Source of the DNA: Rhabditophanes sp. KR3021 | Lineage: Eukaryota > Nematoda > Chromadorea > Rhabditida > Alloionematidae | Direction of reading: 5' to 3' | DNA: 64,000 bases | Assembly (NCBI GenBank): GCA_963281155.1 | Contig: CAUJLY010000002.1 | Location: 2,542,001-2,606,000 of the forward strand | Shown here: in pieces, positions 1 through 13,209 of the stretch | Layout of the letters: each line of letters starts with the position of its first letter | Numbering within the stretch: the first letter of the stretch is position 1 | Notes under the pieces: model-generated | What the model saw: the letters and a program-made list of their open reading frames with translations, nothing else | The model's database searches: none | Told to the model about the DNA's origin: nothing | Translations under genes and position numbers: made by a program

Positions 1-1528
1 TCGGTTCATCATCACTGTCAATTACAATGAGCTCCTCATCTCTTCGACCTTTATTACTCTTGTTGAGATTGTCTTTTTTTCTCGGTATATCTATACTGCT
101 ATCTTCAGATGATGTTGCGTAGCTTTTCTTTTCAACGTGGATAGACCTTCTACGCACTAGACGTCGTTTTCTAAGAGGCTTTTCAGGAGTTGTAAATTCG
201 TCATCGGATCTACCTATTTCTCCACTTTCTTTCGAAGATGACCTGGCATCTCTAGCTCCATCATTATTTTTCCTTACACCATCATGGGATCCAGGAGGAC
301 TGATTCCAGAATTACTTTGAGCATTAGAAACTTTTTGTAATACTTCACCGTCGTCACTAACATCCTCGGTATCGTGGATAATCATTATAGGATCATTGCA
401 GGAAACTACCTTAGACGGTCTTATTTCTTGAGAGCTACATGGGGTTACATCTTCAACATCATCGCGAACAACTGCTCTTGCAATATCTTCTCTTTCATTA
501 GATTGAGTGTATGATGCTCCTTCATTTGATTGAATTAATTCTCCATTAGATTGAACTACTCCTTCATTAGATTGATTTACACCTTCATCAGATCGGCTAA
601 CTCTTTGTTTTTCTATAAGGGCGATGTCATTTTCATACCCATCAATTGACAAGGAATCATAAAACTCTTCCGCCTCTTTAGAACCAAATTCCTTTTCAAG
701 AAAATCATCCAATAAACTCGTTGGTGATGCACATCTAACATCTCCACTTTCCTTAGAATCCTCTTCCATGTCACTGCAACATAACTCCATATCACTACCA
801 GTACTTTGATTCAAGCGGTTCACGGTATTGCTTGTTGCTTCATCTTGAGACTCATCCTTAGAAGTTGAGGTACTTGGATGTTGCTTTGGGTTCATAATTG
901 GCTCATCTAGGACTATATGACTAGAAACGATGTTACTTTGATTTGTATTTAGTTGATTGGTAGGTAGTCTATGTTTCGCCATACCATCTTCTTTTCCAGA
1001 CCTATCAAAGCTATTAGTATGATTTTTCAAAACATCTGTACTATCATCAGACAAAAGCTTAAGTTTAACTTTGCATTCCCTCGATTTCTCCAAGAACTTT
1101 TGTTCCATAACATCAACAGTGAGGTTTGGTCCATAAATCATTTTAAGATCTGCTCTATGCTCTGACAAGAAATGTTCTTTATACTTTTTTGACATCATTT
1201 GCCCGTGCATGACTAGAGTAAAATATCTTGAGAGCAAGGCATTGTAGTATCCAAATAATTCACTCCTTTTATCACTGTTTATCATCAACTTGAGAAGTCG
1301 ATGTATAAGGTGTTGATTACGTAACTCCATTACATTAATTTGTTTTAACAAAAGGCTTCTACAAATAAGTTTTTTCAAATGATCATCTGAATTTTCCATA
1401 TTTAAAAATAATTTTGCGGATTGCAATGGATTCACATTATTCCTCCGGTCTTCCATTAATACGGTGTTTGAACGCAGTGTATTTTCAATTGGTCCTAGTA
1501 ACTTGTTACAGGCAATATAATGGTTAAT
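1..1528 (-). CDS. Acidic, Ser-rich nuclear protein, partial (runs off left edge)
   Basis: An uninterrupted reading frame of 509 codons runs from a probable 3' splice site (TTTTATTTAG, AG at 1530-1529) to the window edge, with no stop; both ends of the protein are missing. The first ~150 residues look helical (e.g. LICRSLLLKQINVMELRNQH). The rest is disordered, rich in Ser/Asp/Glu, and has basic clusters (KRRLVRRR), suggesting nuclear location. Near the edge ELIVIDSDDE is a good SUMO-interacting motif: a hydrophobic core followed by acidic residues. Codons at about 500-597 form a 7-residue tandem repeat (SNEGVVQ type). I do not recognise the family. A DAXX-like protein (helical bundle, acidic tract, SIM) crossed my mind but no diagnostic motif supports it. 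Confidence 0.7.
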   Translation of the reverse strand, partial: MNHYIACNKLLGPIENTLRSNTVLMEDRRNNVNPLQSAKLFLNMENSDDHLKKLICRSLLLKQINVMELRNQHLIHRLLKLMINSDKRSELFGYYNALLSRYFTLVMHGQMMSKKYKEHFLSEHRADLKMIYGPNLTVDVMEQKFLEKSRECKVKLKLLSDDSTDVLKNHTNSFDRSGKEDGMAKHRLPTNQLNTNQSNIVSSHIVLDEPIMNPKQHPSTSTSKDESQDEATSNTVNRLNQSTGSDMELCCSDMEEDSKESGDVRCASPTSLLDDFLEKEFGSKEAEEFYDSLSIDGYENDIALIEKQRVSRSDEGVNQSNEGVVQSNGELIQSNEGASYTQSNEREDIARAVVRDDVEDVTPCSSQEIRPSKVVSCNDPIMIIHDTEDVSDDGEVLQKVSNAQSNSGISPPGSHDGVRKNNDGARDARSSSKESGEIGRSDDEFTTPEKPLRKRRLVRRRSIHVEKKSYATSSEDSSIDIPRKKDNLNKSNKGRRDEELIVIDSDDEP

Positions 1529-2257
1529 CTAAATAAAAGTATAAATTAACAAAAAAGAATAAGGTTAGCAACATTTACAATAAAATATTGGAATATCGCG
1601 ATAAAAATAACAAAAGAATCAAGTTAGTAGCATTTAAAATAAAAGCGGCATGTCATAATAGACAAGAAACAATTTGTTTCGTAGCGAAGTGGAACAACAT
1701 AATACAATGTAATATATACTAAGTGTGTACTTATTAATAATATCACCAAATTCCGACGCTCTACCAACGTTTCTACCGCATAATCGCTTAAAGAAAATAA
1801 ACAAATTCCGAAATTAGCAAAAACATTTTATAATACTAAACATACTATATGTTGAAAGCAATGAAAGTCGAATAAACTTAACCACGCACAAACTATAAAC
1901 ATCTATGAATGATATAGTAAACTTGTTTTCATATTATCACATGATTTTAGTTAACAAAGATCTGCTTTGCAAAGACCACATTTATTAAAAAACTCTGGAT
2001 AAAATAGTTGCAATTAAAATATGAATTACTTGATCTTTACATACATTTGACACGTAATAAAATACATTTGGAATAAATTAAATGCTACAAATTTTAATTT
2101 CAACAACCAATTTCAGCGATCTAAAATTTTAATTATTAAGACCTAAGATTAAAATTTTGACCAAACAAAACTATACAAGTAAAGGGCTAGATTTAGAAAA
2201 ATCATCAGACGATTCTTGTCCTCTTTCACCACCTCCAACTCTATTAACCTCTTCACT
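1529..2257. other. Intergenic/intronic gap, no gene seen
   Basis: AT-rich sequence between the leftmost minus-strand gene and the next plus-strand gene. It must hold the upstream exon(s) of the left gene, but I could not fix one with confidence. A possible 3' splice site (GCTAGATTTAG, about 2187-2197) lies in the 5' leader of the next gene. Confidence 0.4.
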
Positions 2258-2665
2258 ATGGCTCAAACTTCCTTCTACACCGGGGCTGCTCCCCAATTTG
2301 CCTTCTTGGGAACTAAGGGAGGTTTCGCCGGATATCCAACTCAATCTAGATCTTTCAGCTCAGCTTGCCCACCAACTGCTGTTTTGTGCGCTCCAGGAAC
2401 TCAAGCTTACTGTCCACCAGGAACCACCCAGGCTTGCTGCTCCCCTTCTGCTGAATTCTGCACCCAAACTGGAGCTGCTTACTGCACCCAATCTGGACAA
2501 AGCTTCTTCTGCCCAACAACTCGTGCTACCACTACCTCCACCCCATGCGAACCACAATTTTTGACTGCTATCTGCGAAACCCCAGTCAAATCATTTTATG
2601 CCGGAGCTGCTCCTCAATTCAACTCGCTCGGATTCAATGGTTTCGCCGGATATCCAGCCTTTTAA
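2258..2665 (+). CDS. Small Cys-rich octad-repeat protein with matching ends
   Basis: 135 aa from the ATG at 2258; an upstream TTG in the same frame is not a plausible start. There is no signal peptide. The middle has Cys about every eighth residue (CAPGTQAY, CPPGTTQA, CTQTGAAY, CTQSGQSF), with Pro/Gly/Thr turns between. This core is flanked by two near-copies of one motif: SFYTGAAPQFAFLG...GFAGYP at the start and SFYAGAAPQFNSLG...GFAGYP at the end. The third positions of its codons are unusually C-rich for this window (GCC, ACC, TTC), as in strongly expressed genes. A poly(A) signal follows at 2770-2775. Family not recognised; a structural or secreted-matrix role is a guess. Confidence 0.75.
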   Translation: MAQTSFYTGAAPQFAFLGTKGGFAGYPTQSRSFSSACPPTAVLCAPGTQAYCPPGTTQACCSPSAEFCTQTGAAYCTQSGQSFFCPTTRATTTSTPCEPQFLTAICETPVKSFYAGAAPQFNSLGFNGFAGYPAF

Positions 2666-2769
2666 ATAGTGTAAAGTCAAGTAAAGTTGGTTTGTGAGTT
2701 GGTGACGATCTGTATCCCTCTTTGGCGTTCATTTATATTTATTGATATTCTCAAATTTTTGTGTATTAA

Positions 2770-2775
2770 AATAAA
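2770..2775 (+). terminator. Poly(A) signal AATAAA
   Basis: AATAAA 105 bp past the stop codon of the octad-repeat gene, followed by T/GT-rich sequence. Confidence 0.6.
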
Positions 2776-3041
2776 TGTAACTTTGAGTAATTATTTGTGT
2801 ACTTTTTTGTTATTTATTTTATACACATCACACTACTTTTATAAACAACGTGACATTTAAAAATGAACAGCATTTGGATTTAAAAATAAATAACATTTGA
2901 ATTATTAAAAACTGACAACATTACATTTGAAAAATTTTATTGTTCAAACTGATTTTACATTTTTAACAAATTTGATTAAATATAAGCGAAAAGAATGTTC
3001 TAATTAACTTTTTACTTCCCAATGGCATAAAAGGTTCATAA

Positions 3042-4604
3042 TCAAACGAAACCTTGGTCCAAATCGGAAATACAATGAAGACGGCCAGGTCTAGCTGGGT
3101 GGAAATGTCCGAAGGAAAATTGAGATTTGTAGGTTGCATCGTGATTAATTCCGTTATTTGAATATTCAGTCAAAAGCTCCTTGATGGCAGTATTATGAGA
3201 GAAGGCAGTGAAAGTCATCTTTTTATAAACAATACCAGTAGTTGTCTCGACGTTTTTCGCAGTACAAATTAAACTGTTAAGTAGCATTTGAACGATTTCT
3301 TTGTTTTCAGCATAGAAAGGACCGACAGAGAGGTAGTTATCACTGAGGATTCTGTAAGCTGCATAGCCAATAATAGTTCCATCTGTAGTGTTGACTGCAA
3401 TGGCTGTATATTGAGAAAAGTCAAACCAAGTTTTTAGGTAAGGTATTCGACATATATGACTTCCAGTGAGGGACATGTCGAAATCCATTAGATTATCCCA
3501 TAGTCCTCTCTCAATAAGTGTATAGTGATCTACAATATCTACATTACTAAACTCAACTTCTTTCGTAATAGTAAGATCCTCGAAGTTCGGTGAGTATTCT
3601 TCTAAATCAAAAGTGCGATAGTTCATGAATCCGTATTTCTTTTTGTAATACTTTGTCATTTCTAAAGTAGAATTTAAATAAGCAGATATGTACAACTTTG
3701 ATTGAATTTGAAACATTTCATTAAGCAAATACTTTCCAAAGCCTCGTCCCCGATATTCGGGAATTATGAAAAGGCATCCATAAGTCAAAAGATTGGCTAC
3801 GTAATCTTTAGTCCTCCAAACAGTGCCTAACATACTTCCTACATATTTATCTTTTTTGATATCACGAAGAGTGATGAAGTGGACACTTTCTCGCCCACAA
3901 CTAAACATATATACGTCGAGTTCATTTTTGGCAAAATGCCAATTTTCATGCTCAAGAGCCTATAAATGTACTATTATGGTACTGTAAATTATAAAACATA
4001 CCGCATCGGCAAATTCACTAAATACGGCAGGATCCTTACAATGTATGTCGACTTTTATATCAGGCCCTAGTGATCCTTCCACATTCATTCTCTCCTTTGG
4101 ATTAGTGGGTATCTTCTCTTCCGCTGAATCTTTACTGCCATTATCGAAATAGAAACCGTGTTTACCGATTGAAGCACCATCAAAACGATTTTGATTTGAA
4201 GTGTAAGCTTTAGGAAAATTAGTAAAAAGTGTACCATTTGAAGAGGCATGTTGTGGCATGTAAGTAAAAATACTTTTACTTGAAGGACCAGTAAAAAGTA
4301 TGTTGGCAAAAGCTTCTTGACTTAAAGCGGGTGGTTGAGGTAAATCGGTAAAAGCATTGTTACTTGTGGATACATATGTAGGCAATTCGTGAAAAACGTT
4401 GCTACTTGATGGTGCATATTGAGGCAAATTGGTAAAAGCACTTTGGCTTGAAGATGCAGTTTGACAAAAATCGGTAAAGACACTGCCATGTGAGGTAGAT
4501 TGGTCAGGCGGAGGCATATCAGTAAATGCACTACAATGGTTTGAAGATTCTGATGGTTTAGGCGGACTCAAATTTTGGTAGGGGTTTGGTGTTTGCCCCG
4601 ACAT
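3042..4604 (-). CDS. GNAT acetyltransferase with a tandem-repeat N-terminal region
   Basis: Two exons, 4604-4002 and 3959-3042, joined by a 42 nt GTATGT...TATAG intron in frame, give 506 aa. The C-terminal ~300 residues are a GNAT domain. The acetyl-CoA binding motif is clear (PEYRGRGFGKYLL), and the layout resembles the DUF1248/YitH-type acetyltransferases that are numerous in nematodes (family knowledge, from memory). The N-terminal ~130 residues hold about nine copies of a 13-16 residue repeat of the form [SA]xFT[DN][LM]PQxxxSS. The repeat part and the enzyme share one frame across the intron, so this is one gene. Substrate unknown. The start is the first ATG of the repeat exon. Confidence 0.8.
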
Positions 4605-5924
4605 AATGTTTTGAAAGTATGAAATATTTATATCTTTGACGAAGTATGGTAAATGACTGTAAACAAATATTTAAAATGAATGGAATAACAATGCTAAGCC
4701 ATTAAATTGCATAACATCGAACCATCATAAAATGTAATGCTAAAACTGTTTCATGGCAATTAGTTGAGACATACGTTGGAAAGCAGTGCACTCGCTTACC
4801 GTTGCTTACACTGGGCAATACTTTGATCTTTATAAAGTGTGTATATAAAATATTAAATCATAATGGATTGTAGGTCTTTAATATAATTGTTCAATATGGA
4901 ATCTCCCGTTGCCTTAACTATTTCATTGTTTACTGTATATGACCTCATTTATCTCAAATTACATCTGTGTTACAAAGCGTTTGTTTCCAAAAAAAAGAAT
5001 CACATTTGTTTGAGTTTAATTCCGTTTTTTTAACAACTTATTATTCCTAATACACGGTGGCTAAATATATAGTTTTTTGGAAATTGTAGTCTATATCTCA
5101 AGAAATACATGCAACCAAGACCCACAAAAATAGGTTTTAGAATCCTGAGAAAAACTGAATTCAATGACACCAAAAACTGAATTACAACACTATTGGATAA
5201 GACAGGACAATCATCCAAAGGAGGACAATTTTGACATTTTTATATTTTTTCTATTTTATTCTCAATAATAATGATTTTTATGTTCTATTTTGTTTAAATA
5301 AAATAAAAAACTTTAATTTTACTTATAATTTTTCTCATAGGGTCGAAATAATCAAATTATTGCTTTGTCTCGAGCAGATACTGAGGTTTTGACACAAAAG
5401 ACATTATTTTTGAAAAGTACGAAATTGCACAAAATTGGAAAGCTGTACACGCTCAGTCTTATTAAAATATGTTTTAACTACTTAAATGTATATACCCTGA
5501 TGTCGATTGAGGTTGAAATGTAAATGTATACGCTTATTACATTTCAAATAAAGAATGTCAGTTTTAAACTTCAATACAAGTTTAATCAAATCCCGTAGCT
5601 CATTGTGAAACTTAAATTTCAAAAATCCGAATTGAGGAAAGTAGTCAGTCAACTTAGGGCTTTCTTTTGTGTACCATTCTAAAAAAATTGGTGGAGGCCT
5701 TGTTGAGTTATTTCATGTTTTATACAAAAAATAGTTGCTTATACATTTTTTAAGTACAATTTTTAGTCAATGACCGTTTAAAAGTTGAAATTATTTGTTT
5801 TAAAATTGAAAAAGCTTGATATGATGTATAATTTATATTTCTACGTGTTTGCGTGTATTTACTGTTTTTATTTGATTGTTTAACATTCTCAACTCACGTT
5901 AATAATATTATGTTCGTTTATAGA
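4605..5924. other. Intergenic, no gene seen
   Basis: AT-rich; only short chance ORFs. A probable 3' splice site (GTTTATAG, about 5916-5923) sits just before the next coding stretch, so a leader exon may lie here. Confidence 0.4.
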
Positions 5925-7065
5925 ATGACTCGAAATAAAAATGGAATAGCTAAAGCTAAAAAGAACTTGTCATCTGCAAGAAAACAACTGGCCAACAACA
6001 GAGAAACAGAAAATTCAAGAAACAGAGCAGAACTCGAAACTTTGAGGAAAGAAAAGATAGAGGATGCCGCAGAAATTAAAGCTTTAAAGAAAGAAGTTGA
6101 AGTTATGAAAAAGAAATTAAAAGAGTCATTTCAAAAAGGATCACACAAGATCCTAAATACAACTACGCCGTGGAGACCTTTTGACTCGATTAAAGCTAGA
6201 GCGAAATCAAAACGTCTCGTTTTTTGGATGAACAAGCTGATTGAACTTAATGATGGTCAAGAGCTCTCTGAGAAAGCGTGTTTTGCTCTTTCAGAAAGAT
6301 TGTTGAAGAAATTTCCCAAAAAGAAAATAGTAAAGCTTACTGCAGAACAAACAGGGGAATTTTTTTATTACTTTGGGCATCAGCCAGAACAAATTTAATC
6401 TTTTGTATCAGACATTGAGATCTTATGAAGTTACTGTTCCTTTTGCTCCTTATTCAACCTTTAAAGACTTTATCCAAAAAACTCCACCTGGTGCATATGT
6501 AACTGTAGTAAAAAATGGAAATACAGGAACAGTAGCTTCAGACATCAAAGAATTGATGACTATACAATGCAGAACTATTGGTCTTTGAATTATTGGGACC
6601 ATCTACGATCAAGATTAAAATTTGCCTTGTTGGCGACAAAGGCAATTGATGAACAATATGGACGACTTTTTGGACAATTTACCTGATTCAAGCAACGAAA
6701 TCATTAATATGAGAACCATTCTCCAGAAGCTCTCTAATGTATATCTAATGATCTTTGAAGCTAATGTAGATGATCAAATTAAATTGAAATTGGCTTTAAA
6801 AGAATTAGTTGCTGCTTATAAAAATGATGTAATTTCGAAAGAATTTACAATCACTCCCAAAGCTCATACTTTAATTTGCCATGCAACTGAGCAACTTGGT
6901 AGACATGGAACATTAATGCTTTTTTCTGAGCAAGGACAAGAAGCTCTTCATAATATAATGAATAAAGATTTGCAAACATTTCAATCCATGCCACAAATTA
7001 AGCGTCAATTGGACCTTTTAATACGCTTTCAGTCCTTATGTGTAGTGTTCTTTGATAACCAATAG
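5925..7065 (+). pseudogene. Broken transposon-derived protein gene
   Basis: Coding pieces in changing frames that together read like one protein. The N-terminus is a Lys/Glu coiled coil (5925 to ~6150). A middle part contains FKDFIQKTPPG and a stretch translating as DDYTMQNYWSLNYWDHLRSR. The C-terminus reads KAHTLICHATEQLGRHG then FSEQGQEALHN. The C-terminal K-x-H...H...SEQ.x-E..H pattern matches uncharacterised proteins scattered as multicopy mobile sequences in many invertebrates (from memory; name not certain). The frame breaks at a run of seven T at 6360-6366, where six would keep frame; again between ~6545 and 6590; and again near 6690. With three shifts in 1.1 kb it is most likely dead. 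Confidence 0.6.
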
Positions 7066-7209
7066 TATGTGTTTTATATATTTTAATAAATTATAGTTAG
7101 TTGTATGTTGTGTATTAATACTTGTAAAAATAGTTGTATATGATTACAAACATTTACTTGATATACTAGATCAAGTAGATTTAAGAAAAAGACATAGTCG
7201 AAATTTAAT

Positions 7210-7830
7210 GTGTTTTAAGTAAAATTAAAGGCCTTGAAAAACAAAGCAAATAGCTTAATTACACTATTAAACTTTGGGTTTCATTGACATAAAATGAAAC
7301 ACTTTGATAATGCAACCATTTTTGTAAAAAAGTCAAAATAACGGACTTGGCGACTAATACAAAAATGAATAGTATATGTTATATTAAAGGCCTGAAAAAA
7401 CTGAACAACTTCCTCAATTCGCATTTTTAAAAACTTCAGTTTACACACTTTGATAAAATATGCATGTTTTTAAAAAAGGCGTTATAGTAAGGGTGAGAAC
7501 TTGCAAAAAAAACTATGATATATCCGGGATTATGTCCCTTAAATAGCTGTGCAACATAGGCAAATCAAATTTTTAAATGATGCTTTTAATCGGCTGGAAC
7601 ATATAAAAAATATGATAAAAGTTAGCATTTTGTAATTAGCCGTTATACTGAGGCTGCCGTCTTGGCACAAAAATTTCTGGTATATCTTATATTGTAGTCC
7701 TTGAAAAACTAAACAAAATAGGCACAAAAGATTTTTTAAAAAATCAATTTAAAAATTTATAATAAGCCATTTATAAAAAAAAAGTATGTAGTATACCATG
7801 TTTAAAGGCCTAGGGGGAGACGATACTGGT
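7210..7830. repeat. Degenerate ~155 bp tandem repeat array
   Basis: A recurring segment resembling TAAAGGCCTGAAAAACT is found near 7224, 7385, 7538 (diverged), 7697 and 7801. Between copies, matching blocks recur, for example CGTTATA at ~7480 and ~7641, each ~55 bp before the next copy of the GTCC/GGCCT segment. Spacing is about 155-160 bp. It lies directly after the broken transposon gene. Confidence 0.6.
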
Positions 7831-8502
7831 ATAAAATCCTCTAAACTTGATAATTTATTTAAATTAATATTAATAAAGACTATTGAGCGCAGAAGGAATG
7901 TAATTGAACACGATTTGGGTACAATTCCTACACTTCACCACCGTGGATATAGCAATGTCTTTGTAATCGAATATTAAAATAAACGCTTTTTAATTAACGT
8001 AAATAATGCACCTTGTTTATGAGTTTTTAAATTGATATTATTGGAGTGCATTTTTATTAACAACAGTTTACTTGTTTTATTTAAGTTAAAAGACTTATCA
8101 GAACTCACTTCTGTTTAATTAAAAAAAGCAATCACAGAAACCACAGATCAGGCTTTGGTTTAATTGATGGTTGTATCATATTACTTTCATCAATTCACAG
8201 TGACATTTTCACCTTCAAACTACAACAAAGACCACTTCATCTCTAAAGCTTATTCAAGTTATTGTGTTACTCTGTTTCAATCAGAATAAGATTAATCTAA
8301 TTACTGTAACATCTCTTTTTACATCTGAAGAAATGATTTATTTGTATGAATAGCACACCTTCTTTTGCACAATTACAACGCAGCGGGTCGTACATTGCGT
8401 AACCACTACTAATAACTTGTTCGTTGTATCCATTTTATTAAAAAATAAGTTGATTGTGCAGTAAAAATAAATACATCAAATAATATAAAGGTAAATAAGT
8501 GC
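7831..8502. other. Intergenic, no gene seen
   Basis: AT-rich sequence up to the 3' end of the AMPK gene. No coding or structural signal found. Confidence 0.4.
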
Positions 8503-10949
<2,447 letters not shown>

Positions 10950-13209
10950 GATGGTAGTGGTTTATAAAATACACTAATAAATAGGTATATAGGTGTATAT
11001 TTTAAAGGTATACTCGAGTATCTTCAAATATATCTTTGATATCAGCTGATAATAACAATTTAAACTATCATTTGTCTTGACAAAAATAAAAAATAAATAA
11101 GAAGCGAGAAAATTGAGAAGGAGTAAAATAGAGTGAACAACACAAATCAAATCAAGAAGAGTCAACGGATGACGGTGTCTTATTTATTTCAATTTTTTAC
11201 TTGACAATCAATTAATAAGTTGACAGTTCAGACACCGGATGTTAGCAACAAAAAATAAGGGAAAAAGCAAGTAGTCCGTTCTTAAGTGGCTGGTAAGGTT
11301 ATGTCACATTAAAATATTTATAATGTGATCTTGAGGCTTATATAAATACAATTTCTCACAACACACCCAGCATACCCTTTTTTTGTGTGTATTTAAAGAC
11401 TTACCATTTATTTTTGTCAGCATTACACAAAATACAAACGTATATACTAATAACAGGACTTTAATAAACATATCTCCTCAGGCCGAGTGATTATATTTAA
11501 TTCCTATTCAAAAATAATATATGTTCTTGTGATGTCTAAATAATTCGCAAATTAATATCTTATAAAAAAGTCCCAAATGCGAATTCTACTAAATAATTCT
11601 CAATTGAATATCCTATTGAAAAGTTCTAAATAAGAGTTCTGCTCAATAATTGTCACATTACAGTCTCAAATAAGTGTGTTACTTAAAGAATCTCAAATGT
11701 GTATTCTACTAAATGATTGTCAAATGAGTATCCTGGTAAAAGAAATACTCAAATGAGTCATCTTTTTTCGTTATTATTAATTCCGATAGAATAGTGAGGT
11801 TCTAAATTATTTTGTTGCTTGTTATTTTGGCATAAAGAAAAAACGTTCTCAGAATCAGAAATGAAAATAGAAATATAACTAACAATAACAATTCAACTAA
11901 TAAATAAAAATATTAATTTATAACATTCGAAAGGGTAACGAAAAACCGTACATTTTATTAAAAGAACCTATTACTGACATATTTGGATGAATCTTTTTAA
12001 TTAAAGTGCATTTAATATGATTTTGTTATTTATGAGGTATACAAATATTTATTCAAATTAAGCGAAGAAGCAAGTAGAGTTGTCTAAATATTTAGTGCGT
12101 TAAATTTAGCTTTAAAATGAATACAAAGTTACATTTAGATGGGAGGATGCATGATTAGCAAATTATTACGTCATCTTGTTCGTAAAAAATGACGACCATA
12201 TTTTGTTTGTATCATCCTGATATGGGGTTCAAACGAACTAAATGAATAATTCAAAATAGCACGTTACCATTTACTATCAAATATTTGTGATCTTGTTCTT
12301 TTTTTATCAAATAACTGGATGATCAAATGCTTATAAAATTAACTTTTATACATCTACTGTTCAAAGTTGAATATAAATCAAATAATTCTTGATAATTTAT
12401 CAACGATCCGCTTTGAATGCGGCAAAATTATGTTTTTGTTTTTTGAAAAATAAATATTATCATTCACAACAAAGTTACAGGATTCTTTTACAAAAAATAC
12501 TCTTATTTATGTTGCTATATCACTTTTTGCACATTTTTAAATAATTATATTTTCAAAGAGCAAACATTATTCCACCTTCTTCTAAACCCCTTTTATTCAA
12601 TTTCCGCATAATACTTTTAATTTTATTGGTGTAAGTAAATAATACAACTAACAGGAAAGAGATATGATTTATTATAACAGTAATAAATCACTTGCAAATG
12701 ATAGATCTATTTAAAACATACGTTGATTAGATGTACCACCAACAAATTTAATGCAATTTTCGAGTATTAATAATAAATCAGATAAAAGTGTCAAATTAAT
12801 TTAAAATTACATGGAAGTGTCTAATTTATGATATTACGATTAATTGTCTTTCTGGATTACATGCTCATCTTTCAACAGAAAATAAAAAAGAATCATGTTG
12901 TTTGAAAATTGAACCAAAAATATTGTTATCTAATCCGGACGTTCCTTGATTTACCTTGACCTTAAACTACCGTCAATTACCTTTTCTTACAAAGGGTAAG
13001 ATGGACGTCTATTATTTTTATTTATCAATTAGACATATTTATCCACTATTATTTATACATTTTTGACGAGGATGAGGTTTCTATAAAGTCTCCTTTTTTG
13101 TTTGGAATAAAGGAAGTTGAAGATATTATCTCATCCGAACCAGGTCAAAAGTTACCTTTGTCATTAATGTTGTTGATATCTCAATTCACTGATATCCATA
13201 TCTGTGACA
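10950..13209. other. Intergenic, no gene seen apart from a minisatellite
   Basis: About 2.2 kb of AT-rich DNA between divergent genes (AMPK leftward, PAN protein rightward), so it should hold both promoters. A 27 bp tandem repeat lies within it at 11549-11762. Nothing else recognised. Confidence 0.4.
11549..11762. repeat. 27 bp minisatellite, ~8 diverged copies
   Basis: Consecutive units start with AAAT or AATT and run 26-29 bp, e.g. AAATGCGAATTCTACTAAAT... and AAATGTGTATTCTACTAAAT..., ending ATTGTC/ATTCTC. The approximate consensus is AAATGNGTATTCT then ACTAAATNATTGTC. Copies are diverged, one is disrupted, and the last is cut short. Confidence 0.75.
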
